A model generated the notes under the pieces. That model was not told where the DNA came from, searched no databases, and saw only the letters and a program-made list of their open reading frames with translations. 64,000 bases of DNA from Candidatus Kouleothrix ribensis. GTDB lineage: Bacteria; Chloroflexota; Chloroflexia; Chloroflexales; Roseiflexaceae. Numbering within the stretch: position 1 is the stretch's first letter; the number at the start of each line of letters is the position of its first letter. Position numbers and translations under genes: made by a program. The stretch is taken from contig JADKGW010000001.1 in NCBI GenBank assembly GCA_016722075.1, positions 5,270,001-5,334,000 of the forward strand, given 5' to 3'. Below are positions 19,801 through 26,719 of this stretch, piece after piece.

Positions 19801-19911
19801 TATTACCAGGATAGCACAGCTGTTCGCTGCGGGGCGCGGTACAGGGTCAACCCGAACCTCAGGGGCTTCAACTACGGATTTCGGTTAGTAGTCGCCCCGC
19901 GCTCGCACTAA
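16846..19911 (+). CDS. STAND (NACHT) NTPase with FGE-sulfatase/C-type-lectin-like sensor domain
   Basis: A 1021-residue protein. Residues 1-70 carry a small helical segment and a Gly/Ala/Asn stretch common at the start of Chloroflexota STAND proteins. Residues 75-230 form an uncharacterised effector-associated region. The NACHT NTPase has Walker A GEPGHGKST at about 242-250 and Walker B LLLFDGLDEL at about 336-345. Helical arm and linker regions run to about 755, then an FGE-sulfatase (CLec-fold) domain from about 760 to the end, with GNVWEWC and terminal RGG...GFRLV. It lacks the paired active-site cysteines of true formylglycine-generating enzymes, so binding is more likely than catalysis. 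GAGG at 16835 supports the start. A defence-type sensor is the family expectation, not shown here. Confidence 0.82.
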   Translation: MPNSPTTRGEQIAALEAALQLPLPEGTKQQIRAQLQKLQDSDSNQGALENSGSLHGNAAAINFGTMQAFFGGVPGEDGKTLLRDYLHALEISCQQLGLGRLRERRRSGADRTTTPPLRLQAVYTSLTTDGPEVVVHRRERPVRRVQRLIDWLDQHPCTADDVPPEQVRQLRFPANRVAGQLPPQPGVRQSPDRLWSSRSTVFLPADVDFAAADPATPIRFVLARPELALEAIYANPRLVLLGEPGHGKSTVLRYLALLLARKLRGEPVAIPGWPDADLPVPILCPLGSVAAALEAHGGNADAALWHVLGDVLDGEQGLSAGLRDHLKPALRGTGALLLFDGLDELPVGTGRTGPRSQVARAVQRLATRSGARMVVTSRVLPYRAASDWQLTDAGWAERTIQPLAFGQVRRFVQGWYTALAASDPDLSDAAAESRAEALITELDANTRLRPLVQSPLLLTMLALLHYNSDGEIPRNRARLYHECVQLLLERWEPERTLGARERVSRLQQLLSRLPGLETDKLRDLIHKLAFQAHDQPPDDDGRGRIDRTRLTGELVEFFKRIGSSDAAGHADVLLEVVREEAGLLIARDDETAYTFPHLTFQEYLAACWLADQAELLEQAYPRWQGADRERWRQVLLLLAGRLRHKGQKDVERDGVPWLDVLTSATVRGAAKDAAQRRADAVLAALSYAEMGGRAALATSMRDLVTQVEGPLRQAICELLATPDPAIQPADRIAAARVLADLGDPRFPVERAHWQAERLPAGFGGAGYWCGLPQGTYPIGGWAARGKAVQVDLPAFWIARYPVTVAQYTPFVAQGYGPGAERWWTPEGWRWKQARRGSQPDLWDDPRYTAANQPVIGVSWYEAMAFCAWLNEQLAGQLPQGYLVRLPSEAEWEAAASYAPGAPRRTYPWGEPQPTPERAIYDASGLDTPAPVGCCPAGAAACGALDMAGNVWEWCGSSHTAYPAQSQVLAKDFTIGKGDVPLRGGLYYQDSTAVRCGARYRVNPNLRGFNYGFRLVVAPRSH
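19737..19911 (+). other. Putative diversity-generating-retroelement variable region (3' end of the STAND gene)
   Basis: The last 58 codons differ from the rest of the gene: AT-richer, with TTA and ATA codons that are rare elsewhere. From 19845 the codons that vary in such domains (tac, gtc, aac, ctc, ggc, ttc, aac, tac) all end in C and sit between fixed agg, ccg and gga-ttt-cgg. This is what adenine-specific mutagenesis of AAC codons in a template RNA would leave. No reverse transcriptase or template repeat is present in the window, so a distant or lost element must be assumed. C-ending codons are also favoured by high GC, which weakens the argument. Confidence 0.4.
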
Positions 19912-19998
19912 TGTGCTGGTTTCTGGCTTCTGATTGCTGTTTTCTGCATTCCTGAATTCTTCTGGCGCTCAAGGAGTGTCAAGCGTTTTCGGGGCAGG

Positions 19999-20160
19999 CG
20001 AACGCGGACGCACGCAATGTGATGGGACGCGGACGAACGCGGACGCACGCAATGTGATGGGACGCGGACGAACGCGGACGCACGCAATGTGATGGGACGC
20101 GGACGAACGCAATGTGATGGGATGCAGACGAACGCGGACGAACGCGGATGCGCAATGCGA
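19999..20160. repeat. Tandem repeat of a 35-bp unit
   Basis: Two full copies (20026-20060, 20061-20095), a partial copy before (to 20025), a 25-bp copy with a 10-bp deletion (20096-20120) and a degenerate copy (20121-20160). The unit is built from GCGGACGAAC-type 10-mers. A copy of the core in reverse orientation lies at 36351-36381. Confidence 0.85.
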
Positions 20161-20190
20161 TTGGTGGGGGCGCGCCTATCCGCCAGTCAG

Positions 20191-20240
20191 GGCGAAGCGG
20201 GTTGGGGCGAAGCGGGTTGGGGCGAACCTTGTATTCGCCC
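20191..20240. repeat. 15-bp direct repeat plus small hairpin
   Basis: GGCGAAGCGGGTTGG occurs twice in a row (20191-20205, 20206-20220). A 7-bp stem follows (20220-20226 with 20234-20240). It lies in the 517-bp gap between the STAND NTPase and the Usp gene; beyond this and the 35-bp array I see nothing else in that gap except a CTGCCGCAGGCAAA motif at 20280-20293. Confidence 0.6.
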
Positions 20241-20428
20241 GCCGTGCGTGCGCAAATACGCCTTTGACGGTTTACCGCGCTGCCGCAGGCAAATCCACAC
20301 CCGAGGTATTCTAACCATAACGCGCTGTTGTGCGATCTTCACCGTGCCGGATCTGGCGGCTGTTAGCATTCGCAGCACAGGGTGCGGCCGGGCCGCCGGC
20401 CAACAGAATGCGCACAAGCGAGGCCGCT

Positions 20429-21355
20429 ATGCCAACCATGCTGGTTCCGCTCGACGGCTCGGCGCTGGGCGAGCAGGTGTTGCCATACGTGCAGCTGCTC
20501 GCCGCGCCGCTCAAAGCCCAGGTCACGCTTCTGCATGTCGTCACCGACCCCGAGCACGAATATACCATCACCACCGACAATAGCATCGCGCTTGGCAACG
20601 AGCGCTCGATGCGCTGGGCGCGCCAGCAGCTCCAACACTGGCTTGCGCAGCGCCGCGAGATCGAACGCTACCTCGATACCCAGGCGGCACCGCTGCGCGC
20701 GGCTGGCATCGAGGTGACTCTGCAGATCGAGCTGGGGTCGCCGGTCGCTACCATCCTCGAGGTGGCCAATAGCTGCCACGCCAACCTGATTGCAATGGCC
20801 AGCCATGGCTATGGGCGCTTGCGCCGCTGGGCCAGTGGCAGCATCGCCGATCAGGTGCTGCACAGTGCCGCCCGGCCGGTGCTGCTGGTGCGCGAGGGCC
20901 TGCGCCGGCCGGCCGGCCTGCTCGGCCGCATCCTCGCCCCGCTCGACGGCTCGGTGATTGCGCGCTATGTGCTGGCGCACGCCCTGACGCTTACCCACGG
21001 CGCGGGCGCCGAGCTGGCCGTGCTGCACATCGTCGCGGCGTCGATTGAGGAGTACCTGGGCGCCGGTGCTACGCTTGTGGCGCAGCGCAGCGCACTGCGC
21101 GATCACGTGGCCCAGGCGTATGCGGCGCACTTTGGCCCCCACAGCGCCGCGCAGGCGCGGATCGCAGCCGTGATCGGGCTGGGCAACCCCGCCGATGTGA
21201 TCATCGAGGAGGCCGCCCGCCGCGATGTCGACCTGATTGTGCTGGCGAATGCACCCGATACTGGTGCGTTGCGCCAGCGCACTGCCGGCGGCATGGCCAA
21301 CCAGATTTTTCATGCCGTTGATGCGCCGCTGCTTCTGGTGCCGGGGGGGCGTTAG
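20429..21355 (+). CDS. Tandem-domain universal stress protein
   Basis: A 308-residue protein of two Usp domains. Domain 1 (about 1-155) begins MPTMLVPLDGSALGE and ends with the nucleotide-binding loop MASHGYGRLRRWASGSIADQV. Domain 2 (about 165-305) begins RILAPLDGSVIARYV and ends GGMANQIFHAVDAPLLLVPGG. Both keep the GxxG-x9-G(S/M)-like arrangement, so ATP binding is plausible for domain 1 and weaker in domain 2. The start at 20429 is where homology begins; no strong ribosome binding site is seen. Likely a stress-response protein with no clear operon partner. Confidence 0.85.
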   Translation: MPTMLVPLDGSALGEQVLPYVQLLAAPLKAQVTLLHVVTDPEHEYTITTDNSIALGNERSMRWARQQLQHWLAQRREIERYLDTQAAPLRAAGIEVTLQIELGSPVATILEVANSCHANLIAMASHGYGRLRRWASGSIADQVLHSAARPVLLVREGLRRPAGLLGRILAPLDGSVIARYVLAHALTLTHGAGAELAVLHIVAASIEEYLGAGATLVAQRSALRDHVAQAYAAHFGPHSAAQARIAAVIGLGNPADVIIEEAARRDVDLIVLANAPDTGALRQRTAGGMANQIFHAVDAPLLLVPGGR

Positions 21356-21367
21356 CGCCGCCGGGGG

Positions 21368-22213
21368 CTATGGCGCTGAGCTATCGATCAGTGCCAGCAC
21401 ATCGTCGGTTGGCGCGAAATCGAAGCGCACCGCGCCGAGCGCCGCGCGTAGCTGCGCAGCCTGCGCGGCCAGCGGCTGCTGGGCCGGCTGCTTGACTTTC
21501 CACTCACCGCGGCCCTGCTTGACGATCAGCTCGTAGTTACTCAGCACCACCAGCGCCACGGGCTGCCCGCCCGCCAGCGTGGCTGCGGCCTCGAGGGCCT
21601 GTACCAGCGCCTGGTATACCGCCGTGGGTTCGGTGACGCCGCGCACGGCCAGTGTGCCACTGCGCCGATCGTGGGGTGTGTGCAGCGCCCACTGCACAGG
21701 GCGCCGCCCGGCCGGCGAGCACAACGCCAGCACCCACTCGTCGGCCGGGCGCTCGGCGGCGCGGCGCGCCTCGCTCGCCGCGTATGCCGCCGCAGCTGCA
21801 GCGTTCGCGGCCGCGTCGACGCGCTCGTTGCGCGGGTCGCCGCTGTGGCCCTTGACCCACTCGAACTCGATCTGGTGCCGGCGCGCGGCTGCGCCCAGCC
21901 GCTCCCATAGTGCGCGATTCTTCTGCGGCGCCGCGCCGCCGGCCAGCATACGCTTCAGCCCCTCGATCACATACAGCGAGTCGGCCCGCAGCGTTACGCG
22001 GCAGGCGCGCTTGAGCGCCTCGAGCCCGCTTACAGCTGCAAGTAGCTCCATGGCGTTATTGGTTGTATCGTCGATCACCTCGCCGGCCAGTAGCTTCTCG
22101 GCGCCATGCTGGCGCTGCAGCAGCACCGCCCAGCCGCCGGGGCCAGGGTTGCCGCGCGCCGCGCCGTCGCTGGTAAGCGTCACCTGTGGGTAGTCGTGGG
22201 TTGGTGTGGTCAT
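21368..22213 (-). CDS. rnhA: RNase HI with a second, degenerate RNase H-like domain
   Basis: A 281-residue protein. Residues 1-150 form an RNase HI with all four acidic residues: SDGAARGNPGPGG (Asp), NNAMELLA (Glu), RADSLYV (Asp) and GDPRNERVDAAAN (Asp, with the loop His in KGHSGD). It removes RNA from RNA/DNA hybrids. Residues about 170-281 look like an RVT_3-type RNase H fold (TEPTAVYQAL; YELIVKQGRGEWKVKQP), but the expected DSELVV aspartate is Asn. The start at 22213 fits the leaderless promoter directly upstream. It converges with the Usp gene 12 bp away. Confidence 0.85.
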   Translation of the reverse strand: MTTPTHDYPQVTLTSDGAARGNPGPGGWAVLLQRQHGAEKLLAGEVIDDTTNNAMELLAAVSGLEALKRACRVTLRADSLYVIEGLKRMLAGGAAPQKNRALWERLGAAARRHQIEFEWVKGHSGDPRNERVDAAANAAAAAAYAASEARRAAERPADEWVLALCSPAGRRPVQWALHTPHDRRSGTLAVRGVTEPTAVYQALVQALEAAATLAGGQPVALVVLSNYELIVKQGRGEWKVKQPAQQPLAAQAAQLRAALGAVRFDFAPTDDVLALIDSSAP

Positions 22214-22219
22214 GCCGCT

Positions 22220-22225
22220 ATTATA
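22220..22225 (-). promoter_or_regulatory. -10 box of a leaderless RNase H transcript
   Basis: TATAAT on the minus strand ends six bases before the ATG at 22213, so the transcript should begin at or next to the start codon. The -35 is not obvious. Confidence 0.5.
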
Positions 22226-22374
22226 CCGCAGCAACCGAACGCTGCTGTTTGGTGCGGCGCGCGGCGGGGTGGCTGTGTCGCCCTGAAGCGCGGGTTGGTA
22301 TACTGCATGGCTACGCCGCGTAGCATACCAACCCACACAACATTGCCCTGCACAAACTCCGGGCCGGCCCGACG

Positions 22375-22815
22375 CTACTGCACCTGGATCGGCAGTACCA
22401 TGCCTTTCTTGAAGTGCGTTGCGATATTGCAGAGCAACAGGTACTTGCCCGGCTCCAGATCGAGCGTTACGCTGCCGCTTTTGCCCACTTCGAGCTCAGG
22501 TACCTCGCCCTTGGAATCGATCTTGTCTTCGGGCAGCCGGCCCTCGCCAGGGTCGTAAGGGAGTGCATCGGGTGCCTGGTCGGTCTTGACTACCAGCATC
22601 TCGTGGGGTATGTCGGTAGCCTGATTGGTGGCGTTGAATGTTACCTTACCAGCCTTCAAGGTCACTGCGCTGGCTTCGATCCCAAACGATTTGAGGCGTA
22701 CGTCGACGGTCGATGGCAGCGCGGCGGCAGGGGCGCCGCCACAGGCGGCCAGCACGCCAAGCATGCAGCAGATCAGTAGCTGACTCAGCCGGTAGCGTTG
22801 GGGGTGGTTCCTCAT
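22375..22815 (-). CDS. Cupredoxin-like blue-copper lipoprotein
   Basis: A 146-residue exported protein. The signal peptide ends in LAAC (lipobox, Cys about 25), so the mature protein is probably lipid-anchored outside the membrane. The cupredoxin fold keeps the type 1 copper ligands: His in IPHEMLV, Cys in LLLCN, His in ATHFKKG and Met in GMVLP. Spacing is longer than in plastocyanin and closer to sulfocyanin/nitrosocyanin-like proteins. Electron transfer or copper handling is likely. A CsoR-type copper regulator lies 1.6 kb away, but no copper pump does. Confidence 0.85.
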   Translation of the reverse strand: MRNHPQRYRLSQLLICCMLGVLAACGGAPAAALPSTVDVRLKSFGIEASAVTLKAGKVTFNATNQATDIPHEMLVVKTDQAPDALPYDPGEGRLPEDKIDSKGEVPELEVGKSGSVTLDLEPGKYLLLCNIATHFKKGMVLPIQVQ

Positions 22816-22974
22816 CGTTCCTCCTTACAATCTGATCCAAAGGAAACGCGTGTGTAAGCCGGCCGGCACAACACGGCCCGCGGTAGGATGTGACCCAAAC
22901 GAAGGTATACAGCATACGAAACCCGCTGCGCGCCTGAATCTACGGATGAACTACGTATTTGCGAATTTGGGGTA

Positions 22975-23003
22975 TGGTCAGGAAACTGAAATGTACATAT
23001 AAT
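22975..23003 (+). promoter_or_regulatory. Promoter of the L,D-transpeptidase gene
   Basis: TGGTCA (22975-22980), 17-bp spacer, TATAAT (22998-23003). ATG 23057 lies about 50 bases downstream, preceded by AGAGG. Confidence 0.6.
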
Positions 23004-23056
23004 ACAAAGAATGGTATCGTAGCACTACAGTATTGCATCGCTTTGTAGAGGCTTGT

Positions 23057-24298
23057 ATGACACGTTCGCGCCTGCGGCTGCTGATTATCCCCACACTCGT
23101 CGCCACGCTCGCCGCGCTCCTGGCGTTCGTGCCACGTGCCTCCGACGCCCGGCGCAGCGATGTGGTTGCCGATTTCGCCGCGCCCCTACCACGCCAGGCC
23201 GCCCAGGCGCGTGTCGCCGCTGCTCAGGTGGCCGATCAGGCCCGGCGCGACGCTACTGCCCGCCTGCTTGGCGCGGCCTCGGCCGACACACTGCCGATCG
23301 TGCAGAATATGTTCTTCTCGCCTACCGGCCATCATGTCAGCGATCGGGCCGGCTTCCTGGGTTACTGGCGCCAGCACGGCGGCGTGTTGGCGTTCGGCTA
23401 CCCAATCAGCGAGGAGATCATCGAGGATGGCCGGGTTGTACAGTACTTCGAGCGCGCACGCTTTGAGTATCACGCCGAGGCAGCCGGCAGCGCCGATCAG
23501 GTGCAGCTCTCGCTGCTGGGCCGCGAGCTGTTCGCCGATCGGTCGTTCGCACCAGCGGCGCCCGGCGATGGCACGCGCTATTTCCCCGAAACCCAGCATA
23601 CCCTGAGCGGCAAATTCCTTAACTTCTGGCTCAAGCGCGGCGGCCTGGCGGTGTTCGGCTACCCGATCAGCCAGCCGCTCGAAGAGGCCAGCCCGGCCGA
23701 TGGCGTGGTGCGGGTGGCGCAATATTTCGAGCGCGCGCGCTTTGAGTATCACCCCGAGGAGCTCGATGGCTTCTACCAGCGCCAGGCCCAGGCGCTTGGC
23801 CTGAACCTGGCCGGCCTACACGAGGTGCAGCTCGCCGACCTTGGGCAGCAGGCGGCGCAGCGGCGCGGCCACACGTTCGCCTCGAGCGCACAGCTCACCG
23901 GCGCGCCCGACTGGTCGCCGACGATCTGGCAGCGGCGTGTGGATGTCGACCTGACCGCGCAGTCCCTTACGGCCTACGAGGGCGATACGCCCGTATTCAG
24001 TGCGCCGGTGGCTACCGGTAAAGATGGCTTCAATACGCCCACTGGTACGTTCGCGATCTATAGCAAGTATCCGATCGAGACGATGAGTGGCTCGGCCGGC
24101 GGCGAGACGTGGAATGTGCCGAGCATCCCGTGGGTGCAATATATCGTCGGCGGGGTTGCATTCCACGGCACCTACTGGCACGATCGCTGGGGCACCGGGT
24201 TTCGCCTGTCGCACGGCTGCGTCAACTTGAATATCGACGATGCCCAGTGGCTGTACGAGTGGGCCGATATTGGCACCCAGGTCGATATTCACTATTGA
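23057..24298 (+). CDS. Secreted L,D-transpeptidase with two FGYP repeats
   Basis: A 413-residue protein. A signal peptide (about 1-32) is followed by two copies of a repeat of about 90 residues with the pattern TGHxxS..F..YWxxxGGxxxFGYPIS...VxQYFERARFEYHxE. The YkuD domain occupies about 290-413 with the catalytic SHGCVNL (Cys about 388) and the upstream HGTYWHDRWG histidine loop. It should make or attach 3-3 crosslinks in peptidoglycan; the repeats probably bind the envelope. The start at 23057 is chosen over 23033 because AGAGG sits six bases upstream and the signal peptide begins with basic residues. Confidence 0.88.
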   Translation: MTRSRLRLLIIPTLVATLAALLAFVPRASDARRSDVVADFAAPLPRQAAQARVAAAQVADQARRDATARLLGAASADTLPIVQNMFFSPTGHHVSDRAGFLGYWRQHGGVLAFGYPISEEIIEDGRVVQYFERARFEYHAEAAGSADQVQLSLLGRELFADRSFAPAAPGDGTRYFPETQHTLSGKFLNFWLKRGGLAVFGYPISQPLEEASPADGVVRVAQYFERARFEYHPEELDGFYQRQAQALGLNLAGLHEVQLADLGQQAAQRRGHTFASSAQLTGAPDWSPTIWQRRVDVDLTAQSLTAYEGDTPVFSAPVATGKDGFNTPTGTFAIYSKYPIETMSGSAGGETWNVPSIPWVQYIVGGVAFHGTYWHDRWGTGFRLSHGCVNLNIDDAQWLYEWADIGTQVDIHY

Positions 24299-24369
24299 TA
24301 CGGCTGACGCGGTGCCCCGCGCTGCCGCAGGCAACCAGGTGCGCCCCTACCACAACGCCAACATGAGCC

Positions 24370-24392
24370 CCGCCGCTGCACTGCAGCGGCGG
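24370..24392. terminator. Bidirectional terminator between L,D-transpeptidase and csoR
   Basis: An 11-bp perfect inverted repeat with almost no loop (24370-24380 with 24382-24392), followed by TTT on the plus strand. It lies between two convergent stops (24298 and 24405). A CTGCCGCAGGCAA motif, shared with other intergenic repeats, precedes it at 24322-24334. Confidence 0.6.
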
Positions 24393-24404
24393 TTTGGCAA
24401 TAAT

Positions 24405-24680
24405 CTAGATTTTGCTACTGGTATCGAACAGCTGCAGCAGCTCGCTGATCACGCGCTCGCGCTCGCCGGCGTCGTCGCTACGGATGGCGGTTGTTACACA
24501 GCCCTCGAGGTGCCGCTCGAGCACGATGCTGTTGAATTTCTCGAGCGCACGCTGCACCGCCAGTGCCTGCTTGATGATATCGACGCAATAGTTGTCGTCT
24601 TCGACCATGCGCTCGATTCCACGCACATGCCCCTCGATTGATTTCAGCCGGTTGCGTAGTTGCTGCTTCGTTTCCATCAT
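24405..24680 (-). CDS. csoR: CsoR/FrmR-family metal-sensing repressor
   Basis: A 91-residue all-helical DUF156 protein. The Cu(I) triad of CsoR is intact: Cys32 (NYCVDII), His57 and Cys61 (ERHLEGC). The N-terminus has the RLKSIEGHVRGIERM helix. Binding of Cu(I) releases the tetramer from DNA in known CsoR proteins. Its own promoter carries a CsoR-type operator (24694-24714), so it should be autoregulated. No copA or copZ gene is adjacent; the nearest copper protein is the cupredoxin lipoprotein at 22375. Other metals or formaldehyde (FrmR) are less likely given the C-H-C triad. Confidence 0.87.
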   Translation of the reverse strand: MMETKQQLRNRLKSIEGHVRGIERMVEDDNYCVDIIKQALAVQRALEKFNSIVLERHLEGCVTTAIRSDDAGERERVISELLQLFDTSSKI

Positions 24681-24693
24681 GCTCGCTCATTTC

Positions 24694-24714
24694 TACCCCC
24701 ATCCCTGGGGGGTA
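24694..24714. promoter_or_regulatory. CsoR operator (G/C-tract inverted repeat)
   Basis: A 21-bp dyad, TACCCCC and GGGGGTA separated by seven bases, matches the A/T-flanked G-tract operators of CsoR/RcnR proteins. It covers the predicted csoR transcription start. Confidence 0.75.
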
Positions 24715-24719
24715 GGGCT

Positions 24720-24748
24720 ATTATAGCCAGCTGCCAGGGGCACGTCAA
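24720..24748 (-). promoter_or_regulatory. csoR promoter
   Basis: On the minus strand TTGACG (24748-24743), exactly 17 bp, then TATAAT (24725-24720). Transcription should start at about 24713, inside the operator. Confidence 0.75.
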
Positions 24749-24826
24749 GCACGATCGGCCACCGCCGGCCTGCCGTCAACCTCACTCCGGCAGGGGCGCG
24801 GGTGCAGCTACGTGGCAGCATACAAA

Positions 24827-24865
24827 TTACGCCAGTGGGATGGCATTGCGGCCACACTGGCGTAA
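24827..24865 (-). terminator. Terminator after the hydrolase gene
   Basis: An 11-bp perfect stem (24827-24837 with 24855-24865) with a 17-nt loop. Read on the minus strand it is followed by TTTGT. It lies 36 bp beyond the hydrolase stop at 24901. Confidence 0.55.
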
Positions 24866-24900
24866 GAACAGCGCGAGGGCAGCCCCACGCACGTTGGGTT

Positions 24901-25737
24901 TTAGCTATTGACGATCGTACTGTGGCGCGTGCGCACGCGGCGTGGCGCACTGCGAGGGGCATCTTGCATGAGGAATCGCAGGAGCGTTTCGTTGAACAGC
25001 TCGGCCTCGTCGAGGAATGGAAAGTGGCGACTCTCAGGCATCACCACCACCTCGGCACTAGGGATGTTGTCGAACAGGTCGGCCTGATTCGGGTGGACGA
25101 TCTCGTCGCGGCCGCCGTGAACGATCAGGGTCGGCACGCTCAGGCGCGGCAGCTCGGGCCGCAGGTCGGTGCGCCACATCGAGCCAACCGCACGGCGCAG
25201 GGTGGTCGAGCTCGACTTGACGCTGTCGTCGAGGATCTCATTCACCGCCGGGTCGTTCGTCTCGCCCAGGAATAGCCGGAACATATGCCGGCGAAACCAC
25301 GGCACGCGTGCGAAGGCATCGGCCAGCACCGGCCGGTCGGTCAGCTTCAGCAGCCACGAGAGCGAGTCGCCGACGATCGGTGCGCCCACCGCCACCACCC
25401 GGCTGATCCGCTTCGGGTGGTTGATCGCGGTCTTCAGCGCGACCATGCCGCCCATCGAGTGGCCGACCAGCAGCACCCGATCGATGCCAAGCTCGTCGAG
25501 AAAGCGAATCACCTGATCGGAGTAGCTCTGGATGTTCTCGGGCGTCGACTGCCCCAGCCGCGTATCGCCAAACCCCCAGAAGTCGAATGAGTAGGTGCGG
25601 AAATGCTCAGCCACGCGCTCGATTGTGGGGAACCAGTAGCGCCAGCTCCCTAGCCAGCCATGCAGAAACAGCACTGGCCGGCCGTACCCAAAGACCTCGT
25701 AGTGAACGACTTGCTGGTCGACGACCATGATACTCAT
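24901..25737 (-). CDS. Alpha/beta-hydrolase
   Basis: A 278-residue hydrolase: oxyanion LFLHGWLG, FDFWGFGDTR, nucleophile GHSMGG, acid in HGGRDEIVHP, and histidine in PESRHFPFLDE. It is soluble with no signal peptide. The start is set at ATG 25737 (MSIMVVDQQVVHYEVFG), where family similarity begins; the frame is open to 25800. It is transcribed alone. The substrate is unknown. It is the third hydrolase of this fold in the window and not especially close to the other two. Confidence 0.82.
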   Translation of the reverse strand: MSIMVVDQQVVHYEVFGYGRPVLFLHGWLGSWRYWFPTIERVAEHFRTYSFDFWGFGDTRLGQSTPENIQSYSDQVIRFLDELGIDRVLLVGHSMGGMVALKTAINHPKRISRVVAVGAPIVGDSLSWLLKLTDRPVLADAFARVPWFRRHMFRLFLGETNDPAVNEILDDSVKSSSTTLRRAVGSMWRTDLRPELPRLSVPTLIVHGGRDEIVHPNQADLFDNIPSAEVVVMPESRHFPFLDEAELFNETLLRFLMQDAPRSAPRRVRTRHSTIVNS

Positions 25738-25919
25738 AGGAGTGCCCGTCTGTATTGGCGGCGGTTGTGGCGACCAGGCGTGGCTGATTAGGCGAACCAC
25801 AGGTACTATACCATGAAACCGCCGGTGCTTGTATGTAGGGTATGGGTGTTAAGCCAATGCAGGACTCATGGCCCATGAGTATGCGCTAAACCGGGATCAG
25901 CCGGCCAGCCCAGGCGCCC

Positions 25920-26561
25920 CTATGCGCCATTGCTTGTACGTGTGCGCAACACCGAAATATTCGACTCGCGCTCGTGCAGCGAGCGCCGCAGCCGCCACTG
26001 CAGCATGGCGATCTCTTCCGAGATGCTGCGCAGATTCTGCATCTCTTGCTCGAGCTCTTCGAGCAGCGCGCCGGCCTGCAGCCCGGCCATCACCTGCGCG
26101 CGGTCCTTCGACAGTGTGCCGACCCGCTCCTGGATCACGGCGAGCAGGCCCATCAGGTGCGACCAGGCCTCGTTGTCTTGTGCGGCCTTGGCGCGCGCCC
26201 CATGCTGGCGGCCTTCGTTCCAATCGCGGATCTGGGCCTGGATGTCGCCAAGCCGGCCCTCGAGCTGCTGGATCAGGGTGTTTTCGGCGAGCGCCTGCGA
26301 GCTATCGGCCTGCGGCTGGCTGGTGGTCTGCACCAGCTCGCTGAGCCGATCTTGCATCTGCGCCATCGACGAGCCGAGCTGAGTCTGGCGGATGGTGACT
26401 GCCTCTTGCTCGTTCAGCAAGTCGAGCAGCATCTCGCGCAGCTTGGTCGTCTCGCCGGCAACGTTGGTGGCCTGCTGCTGTAGCAGGTGCGGCACGAACC
26501 ACAACAGCAGCGCGAGCAATGCCAGCACCATTATTCCTAAAGCGACGAACAATGCACTCAT
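25920..26561 (-). CDS. Membrane-anchored coiled-coil protein
   Basis: A 213-residue protein: one N-terminal membrane helix (about 5-27), then almost continuous heptad-like helix to about 200, rich in Gln, Glu and Leu (QMQDRLSELV, QQLEGRLGDIQAQI, ELEQEMQNLRSISEEIAML). The layout recalls RmuC- or DUF948-like envelope proteins but no nuclease domain follows. ATG 26561 has AGGAAAG upstream. It is divergent from the lipoprotein gene, with back-to-back promoters between them. Function unknown. Confidence 0.75.
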   Translation of the reverse strand: MSALFVALGIMVLALLALLLWFVPHLLQQQATNVAGETTKLREMLLDLLNEQEAVTIRQTQLGSSMAQMQDRLSELVQTTSQPQADSSQALAENTLIQQLEGRLGDIQAQIRDWNEGRQHGARAKAAQDNEAWSHLMGLLAVIQERVGTLSKDRAQVMAGLQAGALLEELEQEMQNLRSISEEIAMLQWRLRRSLHERESNISVLRTRTSNGA

Positions 26562-26588
26562 ACTTCTTTCCTCACTAACGCTACTAGG

Positions 26589-26618
26589 ATTATAGCGAGC
26601 GCGCCAGGCAAAGGTCAA
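26589..26618 (-). promoter_or_regulatory. Promoter of the coiled-coil protein gene
   Basis: TTGACC (26618-26613), 18-bp spacer, TATAAT (26594-26589) on the minus strand. Confidence 0.6.
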
Positions 26619-26667
26619 TAAGCCACGGGTGCCGCAAATGACATGTGGATTACACCCTGCCCGAGCG

Positions 26668-26696
26668 TTGACAACTCGTGCGGGCGCTTCTATAAT
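26668..26696 (+). promoter_or_regulatory. Perfect-consensus promoter of the lipoprotein gene
   Basis: TTGACA (26668-26673), exactly 17 bp, TATAAT (26691-26696). The ATG at 26720 follows a short leader with GAGAGGG. This is the only fully consensus sigma-70 promoter I found in the window. Confidence 0.8.
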
Positions 26697-26719
26697 GCTG
26701 CCGCGATAATGAGAGGGAA

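Noticed and set aside
19119..19911. Active formylglycine-generating enzyme domain
   Set aside because: The paired active-site cysteines are not present; only the fold-type motifs remain, so catalysis is not claimed.
19999..20160. Possible CRISPR array
   Set aside because: Units are contiguous with no unique spacers, and no cas genes are present.
20300..22400. Reverse transcriptase partner for the putative variable region
   Set aside because: The genes after the STAND NTPase are a Usp protein and an RNase H; neither has a YxDD motif or the RT fold. The RNase H is a cellular RNase HI type.
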